The notes under the pieces: model-generated
The model's input: the letters and a program-made list of their open reading frames with translations, nothing else
Databases searched by the model: none
What the model was told of the DNA's origin: nothing
Part shown: positions 1-10,610 of the stretch, piece after piece
Layout of the letters: each line of letters begins with the position of its first letter
How positions within the stretch are numbered: position 1 is the stretch's first letter
Source of the DNA: a bacterium
GTDB taxonomy: Bacteria; Myxococcota_A; Bradymonadia; UBA7976; UBA1532
DNA length: 64,000 nt
Direction of reading: 5' to 3'
Assembly: GCA_030427205.1 (NCBI GenBank)
Contig: JAUHXC010000006.1
Location: 62,001 to 126,000 of the forward strand
Translations under genes and position numbers: made by a program

Positions 1-1
1 C

Positions 2-2110
2 GTGATGGAGGCCCGCATCACCGGCCGGCTGCAGCACCCGACGATGGTGCCGGTCTACGACATGGGGGTCTTCCGCAACGGGCAGCGCTTCTTCGCGATG
101 AAGGTCATCGAAGGGCAGAGCCTGCAAGACGTGCTGCGGGCGCGCAGCGCGGGCGATCGGCGGACGCTGACCGACTTCAACCGCGATCGCCTGATGACCG
201 TGATGCGCCGGGTCTGCCAGGGCATCGCCTTCACCCACGAGCGGCGCATCGTGCACCGCGACCTCAAGCCGGCCAACATCCTGCTCGGCGACTTCGGCGA
301 GGTGTGCATCGTCGACCTCGGCCTCGCCCGCTGCCTCGAACCCGACCCCAGCGACATGGCCGACGTCGAAGAGGCCCGCGAGCTGGCGCAGGCCGACGGG
401 CGCGTCACCCGGGTCGGCTCGGTCATCGGCACGCCGTACTACATGTCGCCCGAGCAGGCCATGGGGCTGCAGGACCTCGTCGACGACCGCAGCGACATCT
501 ACGGCCTGGGCGCGATCCTCTACCACGTGCTCACCCACCGCCCGCCGTTCAGCGGGCGCAAGGTCAACGAAGTGCTGGCCAAGGTGCGCCGGGGCAACCC
601 CCGCCCGCCGAGCCAGGTCGCGCCCGATCAGGCCATCGCCGGCGAGCTCGACCGCATCGTGCTCAAGACGTTGTCGATGGACCCCCGCGACCGCCACGAG
701 AGCGCGCTCGACCTGGCCGACGACCTCGCGCTGTATCAGGCGCGGGCCCGCATGCAGGAGCAGAGCCGCGAGGTCTCCCGGCAGCGGGCGGCGCGGGCGG
801 CGCGCACCTTCCAGGCCATCGAGAAGGAGCAGGCGCGGCTCGACGAGATGCGGGCGCGGGTCGACGCGCTCAAGGGGGTCGAAGGCGAGGCGCTCGACCC
901 GCTCGACCGCCGGCGGCGGGTGGTGCACCAGCAGGAGAAGATCCGCCAGCAGGAAGAGCAGATCGAAGCCCACCTCGCGCTGGCCGTGCGCCAGACCCGG
1001 CTCGCGCGGGACGCCGGGCAGGCCCAGCTGCGCGAGCGGCTGGTGCACCTGCTCAAGACCCGCTGCATGCGCGCCGAGCGCATCCGCGATCCGGGCGCGG
1101 TGGCCTACTACACCCACCTGCTGCGGCAGCTCGACGACCCCGAGCAGCAGCTCGCCCGCTGGCTCTCGCGGGGCGCGCCGCTGTCGGTGCATACCCGCCC
1201 GGTCGACATCGAGGTCGTCGTGCAGCGGGTCATCGAGCGCGCGCGGCGCCTCGAAGCCGGGCCCACCTTGCAGCAGGGCCGCAGCCCGTTGACCGTACCC
1301 GACGTCGCCGTCGGCAGCGGCCTGTGCACCTTCACCCGCAACCAGGTCTCGATGCGCATGCCGTTCTCCGTGGTGCGCGATCGACCCGTCGAGGTCGAGC
1401 TGCACTGGCCCGCGGCGATGTACCCCGGCTTCGCCTGCGTGCCCGGCGGCCGCTTCCTCTACGGCGGCGACCCGCTCGTCGACGAGGGCCACGCCGCGCG
1501 CTCGGCCCGGATTCCGACCTATCACATCGGCATCCACCCGGTGACCTGCGGCGAGTACGCCGTGTGGCTCGAAGAGCTGGCCGATACCCCCGACCAGCGG
1601 GCGGCGCGGGTGCCGATCATGGGCCGCGACGGGCTGCCGCTGTGGGGCCCCGAAGGGCAGGCCCGCTTCGGGCGCTACGACCCCGACCGGCCGGTGACCG
1701 GCATCACCCTGGCCGACGCCCACGCCTACGCCCAATGGCGCTCGAAGCGCGACGGCGTGCGCTACCGTCTGCCGACCAGCGCCGAGTGGGAGAAGGCCGC
1801 CCGCGGCGTCGACGGCCGGACCTGGCCTTGGGGCGACCGCTTCGAACCGCTCTACAGCCGCGCCGAGGCCGCGCTGTATCCGGTGGGCCGCTTCCCGCAG
1901 GACGCCTCGCCCTACGGGGTGCACGACCTCGTCACCGGGGTCATCGAGTGGACGCTCACCGCCGCCCGTGACGACCCCAACGCGTGCTACGTGCGCGGCG
2001 GCTGCTCGGCGCTGCCCTTCCACGGCCAGCCGTGCACCGCGCGGTTGACCCGCGACCCGCGCGACCCGTCGCCGTACATCGGCTTCAGACTCGTCGTGGC
2101 CGACCGATGA
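2..2110 (+). CDS. Ser/Thr protein kinase fused to FGE-sulfatase-fold domain (5' partial)
   Basis: The 5' end lies outside the window, so the N-lobe with its glycine loop and lysine is missing. About 702 residues remain. The catalytic loop HRDLKPAN is at about residue 84. The metal-binding motif reads VDLGLAR, that is DLG in place of DFG. The activation-segment end is MSPEQAMG. Residues about 245-345 are a charged coiled coil. Residues about 465-700 form an FGE-sulfatase (SUMF1-like) fold, with the hallmarks RLPTSAEWEKAARG, VRGGC and GFRLV. Hanks-type kinases joined to this fold are common in Myxococcota and Planctomycetes, where the fold usually acts as a binding or scaffold domain. No sulfatase is nearby, so I infer signalling rather than sulfatase maturation. 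Confidence 0.93.
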   Translation: MMEARITGRLQHPTMVPVYDMGVFRNGQRFFAMKVIEGQSLQDVLRARSAGDRRTLTDFNRDRLMTVMRRVCQGIAFTHERRIVHRDLKPANILLGDFGEVCIVDLGLARCLEPDPSDMADVEEARELAQADGRVTRVGSVIGTPYYMSPEQAMGLQDLVDDRSDIYGLGAILYHVLTHRPPFSGRKVNEVLAKVRRGNPRPPSQVAPDQAIAGELDRIVLKTLSMDPRDRHESALDLADDLALYQARARMQEQSREVSRQRAARAARTFQAIEKEQARLDEMRARVDALKGVEGEALDPLDRRRRVVHQQEKIRQQEEQIEAHLALAVRQTRLARDAGQAQLRERLVHLLKTRCMRAERIRDPGAVAYYTHLLRQLDDPEQQLARWLSRGAPLSVHTRPVDIEVVVQRVIERARRLEAGPTLQQGRSPLTVPDVAVGSGLCTFTRNQVSMRMPFSVVRDRPVEVELHWPAAMYPGFACVPGGRFLYGGDPLVDEGHAARSARIPTYHIGIHPVTCGEYAVWLEELADTPDQRAARVPIMGRDGLPLWGPEGQARFGRYDPDRPVTGITLADAHAYAQWRSKRDGVRYRLPTSAEWEKAARGVDGRTWPWGDRFEPLYSRAEAALYPVGRFPQDASPYGVHDLVTGVIEWTLTAARDDPNACYVRGGCSALPFHGQPCTARLTRDPRDPSPYIGFRLVVADR

Positions 2111-2221
2111 ATGGCCGATTCGCCCCGGCCGCAGCACGGTCGAATCGACCATTCCTCGCAGTTGCGCTATCTTGATGCCCGTCGCCCCCGTGGCGCGCCC
2201 CGAGGAGAGATACAGGCACGC

Positions 2222-3391
2222 ATGAGCGACCGACGACGCAAGCCGGACGACGACGACGACTTCGGAGACGAGGGCTTCTCGTCGGCCGAGATCCCCCTGC
2301 TGCCGTTCTACTGGTCGGGCGACCAGAGCCCCGGCAAGCGGGCGGTCAGCCACAGCGGCTATGGCCGGCGCAAGGGCGTGGTCAAGCCGTGGACCGACGC
2401 CCGTGACCGGACCCCCGACCAATGGGCCCGCGAGGGCTGGACGGTGCGCAAGCTCGCGGCGGGTGAGACGTTGTGGGCCCAGGGCGAGCCGGCCGACGAG
2501 CTGGCCTGGGTCGCCGACGGCGCGCTGGCGGTGGTCATCAACGACCGCCCGGTGGCCCGCATCGAGCCCGACAGCCTCGTCGGCGAGGCCTCGGTCTTCA
2601 CCGAGGGCGAGGTGCGCATGGGCAGCGTGGTGGGCGTCGAGCCGACCATCCTGCACCTCATCGATCGCGGCACCCTGCTCGGCCTCAAGAAGACCGCCAC
2701 CGCCACCTACGACGCGCTCGTCGAGTCGGCCCTGCTGGCCATGGCCGAGCGGGTCGAGGCCGCCGACGCCCAGCTCGTCGAGCGGACCCAGGGGCAGCTG
2801 CCCGCGCCCCGTCGGGGGCTGAGCACCGCGCTCACCCGCCTCTGGAAGCGCATCACCGGCGCGTCGCGGCCGACCATGCCGCCGGGCATCAATACCAGCC
2901 TGCGCGAGCTGCCCGGCCTGTTCGACGCCGAAGACAGCGTCATCGAGGCGCTGGCCGGCGTGGTCAAGGCGCGCTACGTCGACGACGACCACGCGCTCTT
3001 TCTCGAGGGCGACCCCGGCGCCTCGCTCTACGTGGTCGGCTACGGCGCGCTGGCCATCCTGCGCGACGCCGGCGACGGCCGGGCCTACGAGCTGACCACC
3101 ATCGGGCCCGGCTCGCTGCTCGGCACCGGCGTGCTCATCCGCGGCGGCATCCGCGGCGCCTCGGCGGTGGCCCGCGGCTCGACCTGGGTCTTCGAACTGA
3201 CCCAGCCCGCCGTCGAGAAGCTGCCCGCCCCCGCCCGCCGCGCGCTCTTCGAGTCGCTGCTGGTGACCATGCGCAGCCAGCTCGTCATCGTCGACGAGCT
3301 GTTGACCAAGGCCCCCAAGTCCGACGACGCGCTGGCCCTCGAAGAGGTGCTCGAGGCGCTCGGCAGCCTGCAGGCTCGCCAGGGGGCCTGA
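2222..3391 (+). CDS. Protein with two cyclic-nucleotide-binding-like domains
   Basis: Predicted 389-residue cytoplasmic protein. I chose ATG 2222 because GAGGAGAG lies about 10 bases upstream; an in-frame opening from 2111 is also possible, but its extra peptide is low-complexity. Residues 1-60 are polar and acidic. Two cNMP-binding-like beta rolls follow. The first covers about residues 70-180 and includes AAGETLWAQGEPADE and LVGEASVFTEG. The second covers about residues 235-350 and includes FLEGDPGASLYVVGYG and GPGSLLGTG. No DNA-binding helix-turn-helix or kinase domain is visible, so it may be a stand-alone sensor or adaptor. It lies directly after the kinase-FGE gene on the same strand and may be co-transcribed with it. 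The ligand is unknown. Confidence 0.85.
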   Translation: MSDRRRKPDDDDDFGDEGFSSAEIPLLPFYWSGDQSPGKRAVSHSGYGRRKGVVKPWTDARDRTPDQWAREGWTVRKLAAGETLWAQGEPADELAWVADGALAVVINDRPVARIEPDSLVGEASVFTEGEVRMGSVVGVEPTILHLIDRGTLLGLKKTATATYDALVESALLAMAERVEAADAQLVERTQGQLPAPRRGLSTALTRLWKRITGASRPTMPPGINTSLRELPGLFDAEDSVIEALAGVVKARYVDDDHALFLEGDPGASLYVVGYGALAILRDAGDGRAYELTTIGPGSLLGTGVLIRGGIRGASAVARGSTWVFELTQPAVEKLPAPARRALFESLLVTMRSQLVIVDELLTKAPKSDDALALEEVLEALGSLQARQGA

Positions 3392-3526
3392 TCCATCGAC
3401 CCCTCCCCGGGGTACCGACCCGGCCGTAAGTGGCCGCCAGCGACGAATTTACGTGCATCTCGGGGCCCGTGCGGGTACCAAAACGCGTTTACGCGCCCTG
3501 CGCGCCGCTGCCCGGAGCCCGCCGCC

Positions 3527-4276
3527 GTGTTCGCCGAGATCCGCCGGATCTACCGCCAGAGCCTCAAGCCGGCCGACTCCTATTTCAACCTGTACCTCGC
3601 CCGCCCGCTCGCCGCGCCGCTCGTCGCGCTGCTCGCCCGCACCCGGGTGACGCCCAACCAGGTGACCCTGCTGTCGATGGTCATCGCCGTCGCCGGCTTC
3701 GCCGCGTTGGCGGCGCTGCCCGGCGCGTGGGGTTTGATCCTGGGCATCGTGGGCATCGAGCTGGCCTACGTCTTCGACTGCGCCGACGGCCAGCTCGCCC
3801 GGGTGACCGGACGCACCTCGCCGGTGGGCGCCGAGCTCGACTTCCTGATGGACGAGTTCAAGGCGTACCTGCTCGTCGGCGCGATCGCGCTGCGCTGGCA
3901 CCTGCACGACGGTGGCGGCCACACCGCGCTGTACGTGGGCCTCGGCACGTTGGTCATCATCGGCTGGGCGCTCGCCTCGACCCGCTTCTTCCGCACGCCG
4001 GAGTACGCCGAAGCCACCGGCACCGTGCGCCAGCGACACGGCACGGCGGCCGGCGCGGCCCGCCAGAAGAAGACCCCGCTGTGGCCGGTCGAGATGCTCG
4101 CCCGGCTCATCAGCCAGTACCCCGCGACGCTGCCGATCTTCGCCATCGTGGATCGGCTCGACGTCTTCCTGTATGCCTACGCCGCGGTCCACCTGCTCTA
4201 CATCGGGCGCAGCGCGCTGATCGTGCTGCTGCGCCTGGCACGTTTCGCGCCGCCCGACCCCGGGAGTTCTTCATGA
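3527..4276 (+). CDS. CDP-alcohol phosphatidyltransferase family membrane protein
   Basis: A 249-residue integral membrane protein with a GTG start. The family signature DGxxARx8GxxxDxxxD is complete at about residues 86-110 (DGQLAR, then GAELDFLMD), so the metal-binding aspartates are present. Several hydrophobic segments surround it. Such enzymes transfer a phospho-alcohol head group from a CDP-activated donor, or move a phosphatidyl group from CDP-diacylglycerol, with release of CMP. The stop overlaps the start of the nucleotidyltransferase gene (ATGA at 4273). The pair therefore looks like activation of a phospho-alcohol followed by its transfer, as in phosphocholine or inositol-phosphate pathways. 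The substrate cannot be read from sequence. Confidence 0.9.
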   Translation: MFAEIRRIYRQSLKPADSYFNLYLARPLAAPLVALLARTRVTPNQVTLLSMVIAVAGFAALAALPGAWGLILGIVGIELAYVFDCADGQLARVTGRTSPVGAELDFLMDEFKAYLLVGAIALRWHLHDGGGHTALYVGLGTLVIIGWALASTRFFRTPEYAEATGTVRQRHGTAAGAARQKKTPLWPVEMLARLISQYPATLPIFAIVDRLDVFLYAYAAVHLLYIGRSALIVLLRLARFAPPDPGSSS

Positions 4277-5028
4277 GAGCCATCGTCATCGCCGCCGGAC
4301 AGGGCACACGGCTGAGGCCGCACACCGCCGACCGGCCCAAGTGCATGGTCGAGGTCGGCGGCAAGCCGATGCTGCACCACCAGCTCGCCGCCTTCGAGCG
4401 GGCCGGCATCGACGATGTCGTCGTCATCGGCGGCTACAAGAAGCGGGGCATCGACGCGCCCGGCGCGCGGGTGGTGGCGAACGCCGAGTACGCCTCGAAC
4501 AACATCCTCATGAGCCTCTTCTGCGCCGGGCCGCACCTCGTCGGCGACGTCATCGTCAGCTACGGCGACATCGTCTACGCCCCCGAGATCGTCGAGGCGC
4601 TCGTCGAGAGCCACGCGCCGGGCACCCTGGTGGTCGACCGGGCCTGGCGCCAGATCTACGAAGGGCGCGACGACCACCCCATCGAGCAGGCCGAGCTGTG
4701 CGAGATCTCGCCCCACGGCGCGGTCACCCGGGTGGGCAAGAAGGTCGGCCCCGACAACGCCTTCGGCGAGTTCATCGGCCTGTGCAAGCTCACCGCGCCG
4801 CTGGTGGCCAAGCTGTGGGCGATCTACCTCGAAGCGCTGGTCGGCGGCGACGACAAGCCCTTCGGCGACGCGGCCACGCTGCGCACGGCCTATCTGACCG
4901 ACATCCTCAATCACGCCGCCGCCCAGGGCGAGCTGATGGGCGTGCTCGCCATTCAGGGCGAGTGGCGCGAGATCGACACGGTGCAGGACCTCGAGCGGAC
5001 CCGCGCCGGCCTGGAGTTCCTGCCATGA
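4273..5028 (+). CDS. Sugar/alcohol-phosphate nucleotidyltransferase (LicC-like)
   Basis: A 251-residue cytoplasmic enzyme. The N-terminus has the nucleotidyltransferase signature GQGTRLRPHTADRPKCM, where GxGTRLxP binds the NTP. SYGDIVY at about residue 98 carries the metal-binding Asp. The C-terminal EIDTVQDLERT resembles LicC/COG1213 phosphocholine and inositol-phosphate cytidylyltransferases. ATG 4273 overlaps the upstream stop as ATGA, and its own stop overlaps the next ATG at 5025 in the same way, so three genes are translationally coupled. I infer that it makes the CDP-activated donor used by the upstream phosphatidyltransferase. A true glucose-1-phosphate thymidylyltransferase is less likely given the length and partner. 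Confidence 0.88.
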   Translation: MRAIVIAAGQGTRLRPHTADRPKCMVEVGGKPMLHHQLAAFERAGIDDVVVIGGYKKRGIDAPGARVVANAEYASNNILMSLFCAGPHLVGDVIVSYGDIVYAPEIVEALVESHAPGTLVVDRAWRQIYEGRDDHPIEQAELCEISPHGAVTRVGKKVGPDNAFGEFIGLCKLTAPLVAKLWAIYLEALVGGDDKPFGDAATLRTAYLTDILNHAAAQGELMGVLAIQGEWREIDTVQDLERTRAGLEFLP

Positions 5029-6578
5029 GCGACATCACCCCCCTCTCGAGCTACCTCGAAGACCGCTGGCAGAGCGGCGAGGGCGACGGCTCGGCGCTGT
5101 ACGATCCGACCTCGGACGCCATCGTGGCCCGGGCGAGCACCAAAGGCCTCGACCTGGCCGCCGCCTTCCGCCACGCGCGCACCGTCGGCGGGGCCGCCCT
5201 GCGCGGCATGACCTTCGCCGAGCGCGGGGCGCTGCTCAAGGCCATGAGCAAGGCGATCCACGCCCGCCGCGAAGAGCTGATCGAGGTCGGCCGGATCAAC
5301 GGCGGCAATACCCGGGGCGACGCCAAGTTCGACATCGACGGGGCCACCGGCACGCTGATGTACTACGCCGGCCTCGGCAAGTCGCTGGGCGACAAGACCC
5401 TGCTGCTCGACGGCGACCCGATCACGATCGGCGCCTCGAGCCGCCTGCAGGGCCAGCACATCCTGACCCCCAAGCCGGGGGTCGCGGTGCACATCAACGC
5501 CTTCAACTTCCCCGCCTGGGGCCTCGCCGAGAAGGCCGCCTGCGCGATCCTGGCCGGCATGCCGGTCATCAGCAAGCCCGGCACCGCCACCGCCATGCTC
5601 ACCTGGGCCATGGTCAAGGCGGTCACCGACGCCGACATCCTGCCCGCCGGCGTGCTCTCGCTGGTCGTCGGCTCGGCCCGCGACCTGCTCGACCACCTCG
5701 AGTGGGGCGACGTCGTCGCGTTCACCGGCAGCGCCGACACCGGCGAGATGATGCGCCGCCACCCGCGGGTGCTGGCCACCGGCGTGCCGGTCAACGTCGA
5801 GGCCGACAGCCTCAACGCCACGGTGCTGCTGCCCGACGCCGAAGACGCCACCTACGACGCGTTCATCCGCGACGTGCACCGGGAGATGACCCAGAAGGCG
5901 GGCCAGAAGTGCACCGCGACCCGGCGCATCTTCGTGCCCGAAGACATGATCGACGAGGTGGTCGAAGACCTCGGCGAGCGGCTGGCGGGCACCAAGGTCG
6001 GCGATCCGGCCCGCGACGACGTGCGCATGGGTCCGCTGGCCAGCAAGGCGCAGCTCACCAGCGCCCGCGAAGGCATCGCGGCGCTGCTCGGCGAGACCGA
6101 CGTCGCCTGGGGCGACCCCGCGGGCGGCGACGTGCTCGGCGTCGATGGCGGCGGCTGCTTCGTGACGCCGCTGCTGCTGCGGGCCGAGAGCGCCACCGGC
6201 GGCGACGCCGTGCATCGGCTCGAGGTCTTCGGTCCGGTCAGCACCCTGCTGCCCTACGCCGATCTGGACGAGGCCGCCGAGGGCGTGCGCATGGGTCAGG
6301 GCAGCCTCGTCTGCTCGATCTACGGCGACGACCGCAAGGCGCTCGGCGCGATCATCCCCCGGCTCGCCGGCTGGCACGGGCGCATCGTGGTCACCGACGC
6401 CAAGATCGCCGACAAGGCCTACGGGCCGGGCATGGTCATGCCGCATCTGCTGCACGGCGGTCCCGGTCGGGCCGGCGGCGGCGAAGAGCTCGGCGGCCTG
6501 CGCGGCATGAAGCTCTACCAGCAGCGCACCGCGATCCAGGGCAATGGCCCGCTGCTCGCCCGCCTGCTCGACCGCTGA
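5025..6578 (+). CDS. PaaZ-type aldehyde dehydrogenase (ALDH domain only)
   Basis: A 517-residue NAD(P)-dependent aldehyde dehydrogenase. NAFNFPAWGLAEKAA, FTGSADTGE, VEADSLNA (general-base Glu) and GQKCTATRR (catalytic Cys) match the PaaZ/BoxD-like group. In E. coli PaaZ this domain oxidises 3-oxo-5,6-dehydrosuberyl-CoA semialdehyde and is followed by a MaoC-like oxepin-CoA hydratase, about 680 residues in total. Here the protein ends after the ALDH domain. The start ATG overlaps the previous stop (ATGA). A PaaI-like thioesterase follows immediately, and a crotonase lies at 16278-17186, which fits aryl- or acyl-CoA catabolism. No paaABCDE genes are in view, so the exact substrate is uncertain. 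Confidence 0.9.
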   Translation: MSDITPLSSYLEDRWQSGEGDGSALYDPTSDAIVARASTKGLDLAAAFRHARTVGGAALRGMTFAERGALLKAMSKAIHARREELIEVGRINGGNTRGDAKFDIDGATGTLMYYAGLGKSLGDKTLLLDGDPITIGASSRLQGQHILTPKPGVAVHINAFNFPAWGLAEKAACAILAGMPVISKPGTATAMLTWAMVKAVTDADILPAGVLSLVVGSARDLLDHLEWGDVVAFTGSADTGEMMRRHPRVLATGVPVNVEADSLNATVLLPDAEDATYDAFIRDVHREMTQKAGQKCTATRRIFVPEDMIDEVVEDLGERLAGTKVGDPARDDVRMGPLASKAQLTSAREGIAALLGETDVAWGDPAGGDVLGVDGGGCFVTPLLLRAESATGGDAVHRLEVFGPVSTLLPYADLDEAAEGVRMGQGSLVCSIYGDDRKALGAIIPRLAGWHGRIVVTDAKIADKAYGPGMVMPHLLHGGPGRAGGGEELGGLRGMKLYQQRTAIQGNGPLLARLLDR

Positions 6579-6579
6579 C

Positions 6580-7045
6580 GTGGCCGCCGAGCGCGCAGCC
6601 CTGCTCGCCGGCATCGCCCGGTTCATGGAGCAGTCGATCCCCTTCAACCGCTACATGGGCCTCGAGGTGCCGCACATCGAGCCGGGGCGCATCGTGCTGC
6701 GGCTGCCCTGGGCCGACCACCTCGTCGGCGACCCGCTGCGGCCGGCGCTGCACGGCGGGGTGACCTCGTTCCTGCTCGACAACGCCGGCGGCATCGCCGC
6801 GTTCAGCACCTTCGCCACGCCCCACGAACGCTGCAGCACCATCGACCTGCGCATCGACTATGTCGGGCCGGGCCCGGTGGGCGCCGACCTCTTCGCCGAA
6901 GCGCGGGTCATCCGGCGGGGCAAGCGGGTCGCCTTCTGCCGCATGGAAGCCTACGGCGGCGCGATGCCCGCCGATGGCGAAGAGCGCACGCCTTTCGCCA
7001 TCGGGCAGGCGACGTACAGCATCTTCCAAAGAGAACCGCAGACCG

Positions 7046-7065
<20 letters not shown>
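6580..7065 (+). CDS. PaaI-like hotdog-fold thioesterase
   Basis: Predicted 161 residues from GTG 6580, one base after the upstream stop. An in-frame ATG at 6544 would lie inside the aldehyde dehydrogenase gene. The hotdog core is visible as RPALHGGVTSFLLDNAGG at about residues 52-69, where HGG plus the acidic residue forms the usual acyl-CoA thioesterase site. The strand STIDLRIDYVGPG follows. PaaI-like enzymes hydrolyse CoA esters, often rescuing CoA from dead-end products of phenylacetate-type pathways. Its position directly behind a PaaZ-type enzyme supports that role. Its end overlaps the dusA start by 20 bases. Confidence 0.88.
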
Positions 7066-8152
<1,087 letters not shown>

Positions 8153-8351
8153 GAACGAGGGTGCTGGCGGGCATACTAGAGAGCCCGTCGGCGCGGCCCG
8201 CCTGAAACAATCCAAAAGTCCGCGACGTAGCCCCCGAAGACGGCCCGGGTCCTGGGTTTCAATCGAATCCACGTCACCGGGCAGAGATCGCCTCATCGAT
8301 ATGTTATGCATTTCGATGCGCCTTCGAATCGCCTCCCCGCCGCTGGAACGG

Positions 8352-10403
8352 ATGAAAACGATGCCACGCCCCCTCATCGGTCTGCTGACGACCCTGCTCG
8401 CGCTCGCCTTCGCCGCGCCGAGCCTCGCCGCGCCCCTCGCCAAAGCCCAGAAAGACGCCAAGGCCGGCTCCAGCCCGCTCATCTGCTGGACGCTGCCCAG
8501 CCTGATGAACCGCTACCTCGAGAACCACGTCAGCGTGCGCGAGGTGACGCCCGAGCTCGACAAGCGGATCGTCGAGCTCTTCGCCGAGGGCCTCGACGGC
8601 AGCAAGACCCTGCTGCTCGACGCCGAGTACAGCGCGCTCGTCGAACAGGTCGGTGAGCTCTTGCGCGACGTGCGCCGTGGCCGCTGCGAGGGCTTCGACG
8701 CCATCTCCAAGGCGCGCATCGGTTGGCACAAGGACATGGAGGACTTCGCCCGCGCCCTGCTCTCCGACCCCGCGTTCAAGCTCGACGAGAGCCTGAGCCT
8801 GGAGCTCGACCCCGACAAGCGGCCGCGCCCGAAGACCGAGGCTGAGCAGAAGGTGCTGCGCACTCAGCTGCTGCACTTCCAGCTGGCCAACTACCTGCGC
8901 ACCGAGGAGGACCCCGCCGAGGCCAAGAAGCGGCTGATCCACCGCTACGAGCTGATCACCATGCGGGTCTCCGAGCAGACCGAGGCCGACGCCTACACCG
9001 AGTTCCTCAACGCGTTCTCCAACGCGCTCGACCCGCACAGCACCTACTTCTCCGCCGACATGCTCGAGGACTTCCGCATCTCGATGGACCTCAGCCTCGA
9101 AGGCATCGGCGCGGTGCTGCAGAGCCGTGACGGCTACACCACGATCCAGGAGATCGTGCCCGGCGGGGCCGCCGATCGCCACGGCGGGCTGCAGACCAAG
9201 GACAAGGTCATCGCGGTGACCCAGGTGCCCGGCGGCGAGCCGGTCGACGTCATCGACATGGCCCTGCGCGACGTCGTGCGGCTCATCCGCGGCAAGAAGG
9301 GCACCAAGGTCAAGCTCAGCGTGCTGCGACGGGGCGCCAAGACCGAGAGCCACGACTTCGTGATCACCCGCGACAAGATCGACCTCAAGGAGCAGGCCGC
9401 CAAGCTCGAATGGCACGAGATCGAGCGCAACGGGCGCACCCTCAAGCTGGCCCGCATCGACCTGCCTTCGTTCTACGGCGGCGGGCGCGGCAAGAGCGCG
9501 CGCAACGCGGTGCGCGACGTGCGCAACCTGCTGCGCGAGGTGCGCGAGAAGAAGGCCGACGGGGTCATGCTCGACCTGTCGCGCAACGGCGGCGGCCTGC
9601 TGCAGGGCGCGGTCGACATCGCCGGCCTCTTCCTCAAGGAGGGCCCGATGGTCGGCATCGACGGCCCGGCGACCCCCTCGCAGATCCTCGAAGACGACGA
9701 CGACGACGTGCAGTGGAACGGCCCGCTGGTCGTGCTCACCTCCCGCGGCAGCGCCTCGGCCTCCGAGATCGTCGCCGGCGCGCTCAAGGACTACCGGCGG
9801 GCGGTGCTCGTCGGCGACAGCCAGACCTTCGGCAAGGGCTCGGTGCAGAACATCGTCAACCTGCCGCCGGGCCTCGGCGCCCTGAAGGTCACGACGGCGA
9901 TGTTCTTCCGGCCGGGCGGCAAGTCGACCCAGAGCCGAGGGGTCGAGGCCGACATCGTGCTGCCCTCGGTCTTCGACAACGAAGACATCGGCGAGTCGAG
10001 CCAGAAGTACGCGCTGCCCACCCGCACCATCGAGCCGTTCCGCGGCGACGACGTGCAGGGCAGCGACGCCCGCAGCAAGTGGGCTCCGGTCGACGACGCC
10101 CGGGTCGCCGCCCTGGCCGCCGCCTCGAAGATCCGCGTCGCCACGTCGAAGGCTTTCGACGAGGTGCGCGAGGCCATCGCCAAGCGCGACGCCAACAAGG
10201 GGCCGGCCAAGATCGCCGAGCTGCTCGAAGACGACGCCGACGAGGACGGCGACGGCGAGAAGGACGACGGCACCCCCGGCCACGCCGACAACGATAAAGA
10301 CAAAGACGAGCCGACCCCGCACGCCCTCGAGGCGCTGGAGATCCTCGCCGACCTCGTCGCCGGCCCCGCGCCCACCGCGGCCGTCGAGCGCCCCGCGCCT
10401 TGA
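8352..10403 (+). CDS. prc: Carboxy-terminal processing protease (Tsp/Prc type, S41)
   Basis: Predicted 683 residues from ATG 8352, with GGAACGG just upstream. The N-terminal MPRPLIGLLTTLLALAF then AAP is a signal peptide, so it acts in the periplasm. The order is the Tsp type: N-terminal helical domain, LDPHSTYFS and LSLEGIGAVLQ leading into a PDZ domain at about 255-350, then the S41 protease. The protease has a SASASE motif (Ser) at about residue 466 and FGKGSVQ (Lys), forming the Ser-Lys dyad. Tsp enzymes trim or degrade periplasmic proteins from their C-termini. The tail (about 610-680) is strongly acidic (DEDGDGEKDD) and could bind divalent ions; this is unlike E. coli Prc. Confidence 0.94.
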   Translation: MKTMPRPLIGLLTTLLALAFAAPSLAAPLAKAQKDAKAGSSPLICWTLPSLMNRYLENHVSVREVTPELDKRIVELFAEGLDGSKTLLLDAEYSALVEQVGELLRDVRRGRCEGFDAISKARIGWHKDMEDFARALLSDPAFKLDESLSLELDPDKRPRPKTEAEQKVLRTQLLHFQLANYLRTEEDPAEAKKRLIHRYELITMRVSEQTEADAYTEFLNAFSNALDPHSTYFSADMLEDFRISMDLSLEGIGAVLQSRDGYTTIQEIVPGGAADRHGGLQTKDKVIAVTQVPGGEPVDVIDMALRDVVRLIRGKKGTKVKLSVLRRGAKTESHDFVITRDKIDLKEQAAKLEWHEIERNGRTLKLARIDLPSFYGGGRGKSARNAVRDVRNLLREVREKKADGVMLDLSRNGGGLLQGAVDIAGLFLKEGPMVGIDGPATPSQILEDDDDDVQWNGPLVVLTSRGSASASEIVAGALKDYRRAVLVGDSQTFGKGSVQNIVNLPPGLGALKVTTAMFFRPGGKSTQSRGVEADIVLPSVFDNEDIGESSQKYALPTRTIEPFRGDDVQGSDARSKWAPVDDARVAALAAASKIRVATSKAFDEVREAIAKRDANKGPAKIAELLEDDADEDGDGEKDDGTPGHADNDKDKDEPTPHALEALEILADLVAGPAPTAAVERPAP

Positions 10404-10610
10404 CGCCCGCGCCGCTCGGCCCCCAGGCGCTGCGCCGGCGAGGTCGCAGTGTGACACGCACCTGTGCTGCCGAGGTCTCGGCGCTCGCGCACACCCCCAC
10501 CGTTTCTCGGGCTTCGCGCCGCCTTCGAGCCCGCTCGCCCGCCCATCGAGCCCGGCACGCATCTTGATAAGCCTCCCCATGCGCCCCGCGCACCACACCA
10601 GGAGGTCCCG

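Noticed and set aside
1402-2110. FGE-fold domain as a true formylglycine-generating enzyme
   Set aside because: No sulfatase gene is near, and it is fused to a kinase, so a scaffold role is more likely.
8220-8300. Possible tRNA T-loop (TTTCAATCGAATCC) upstream of prc
   Set aside because: No acceptor or anticodon stems could be drawn around it.
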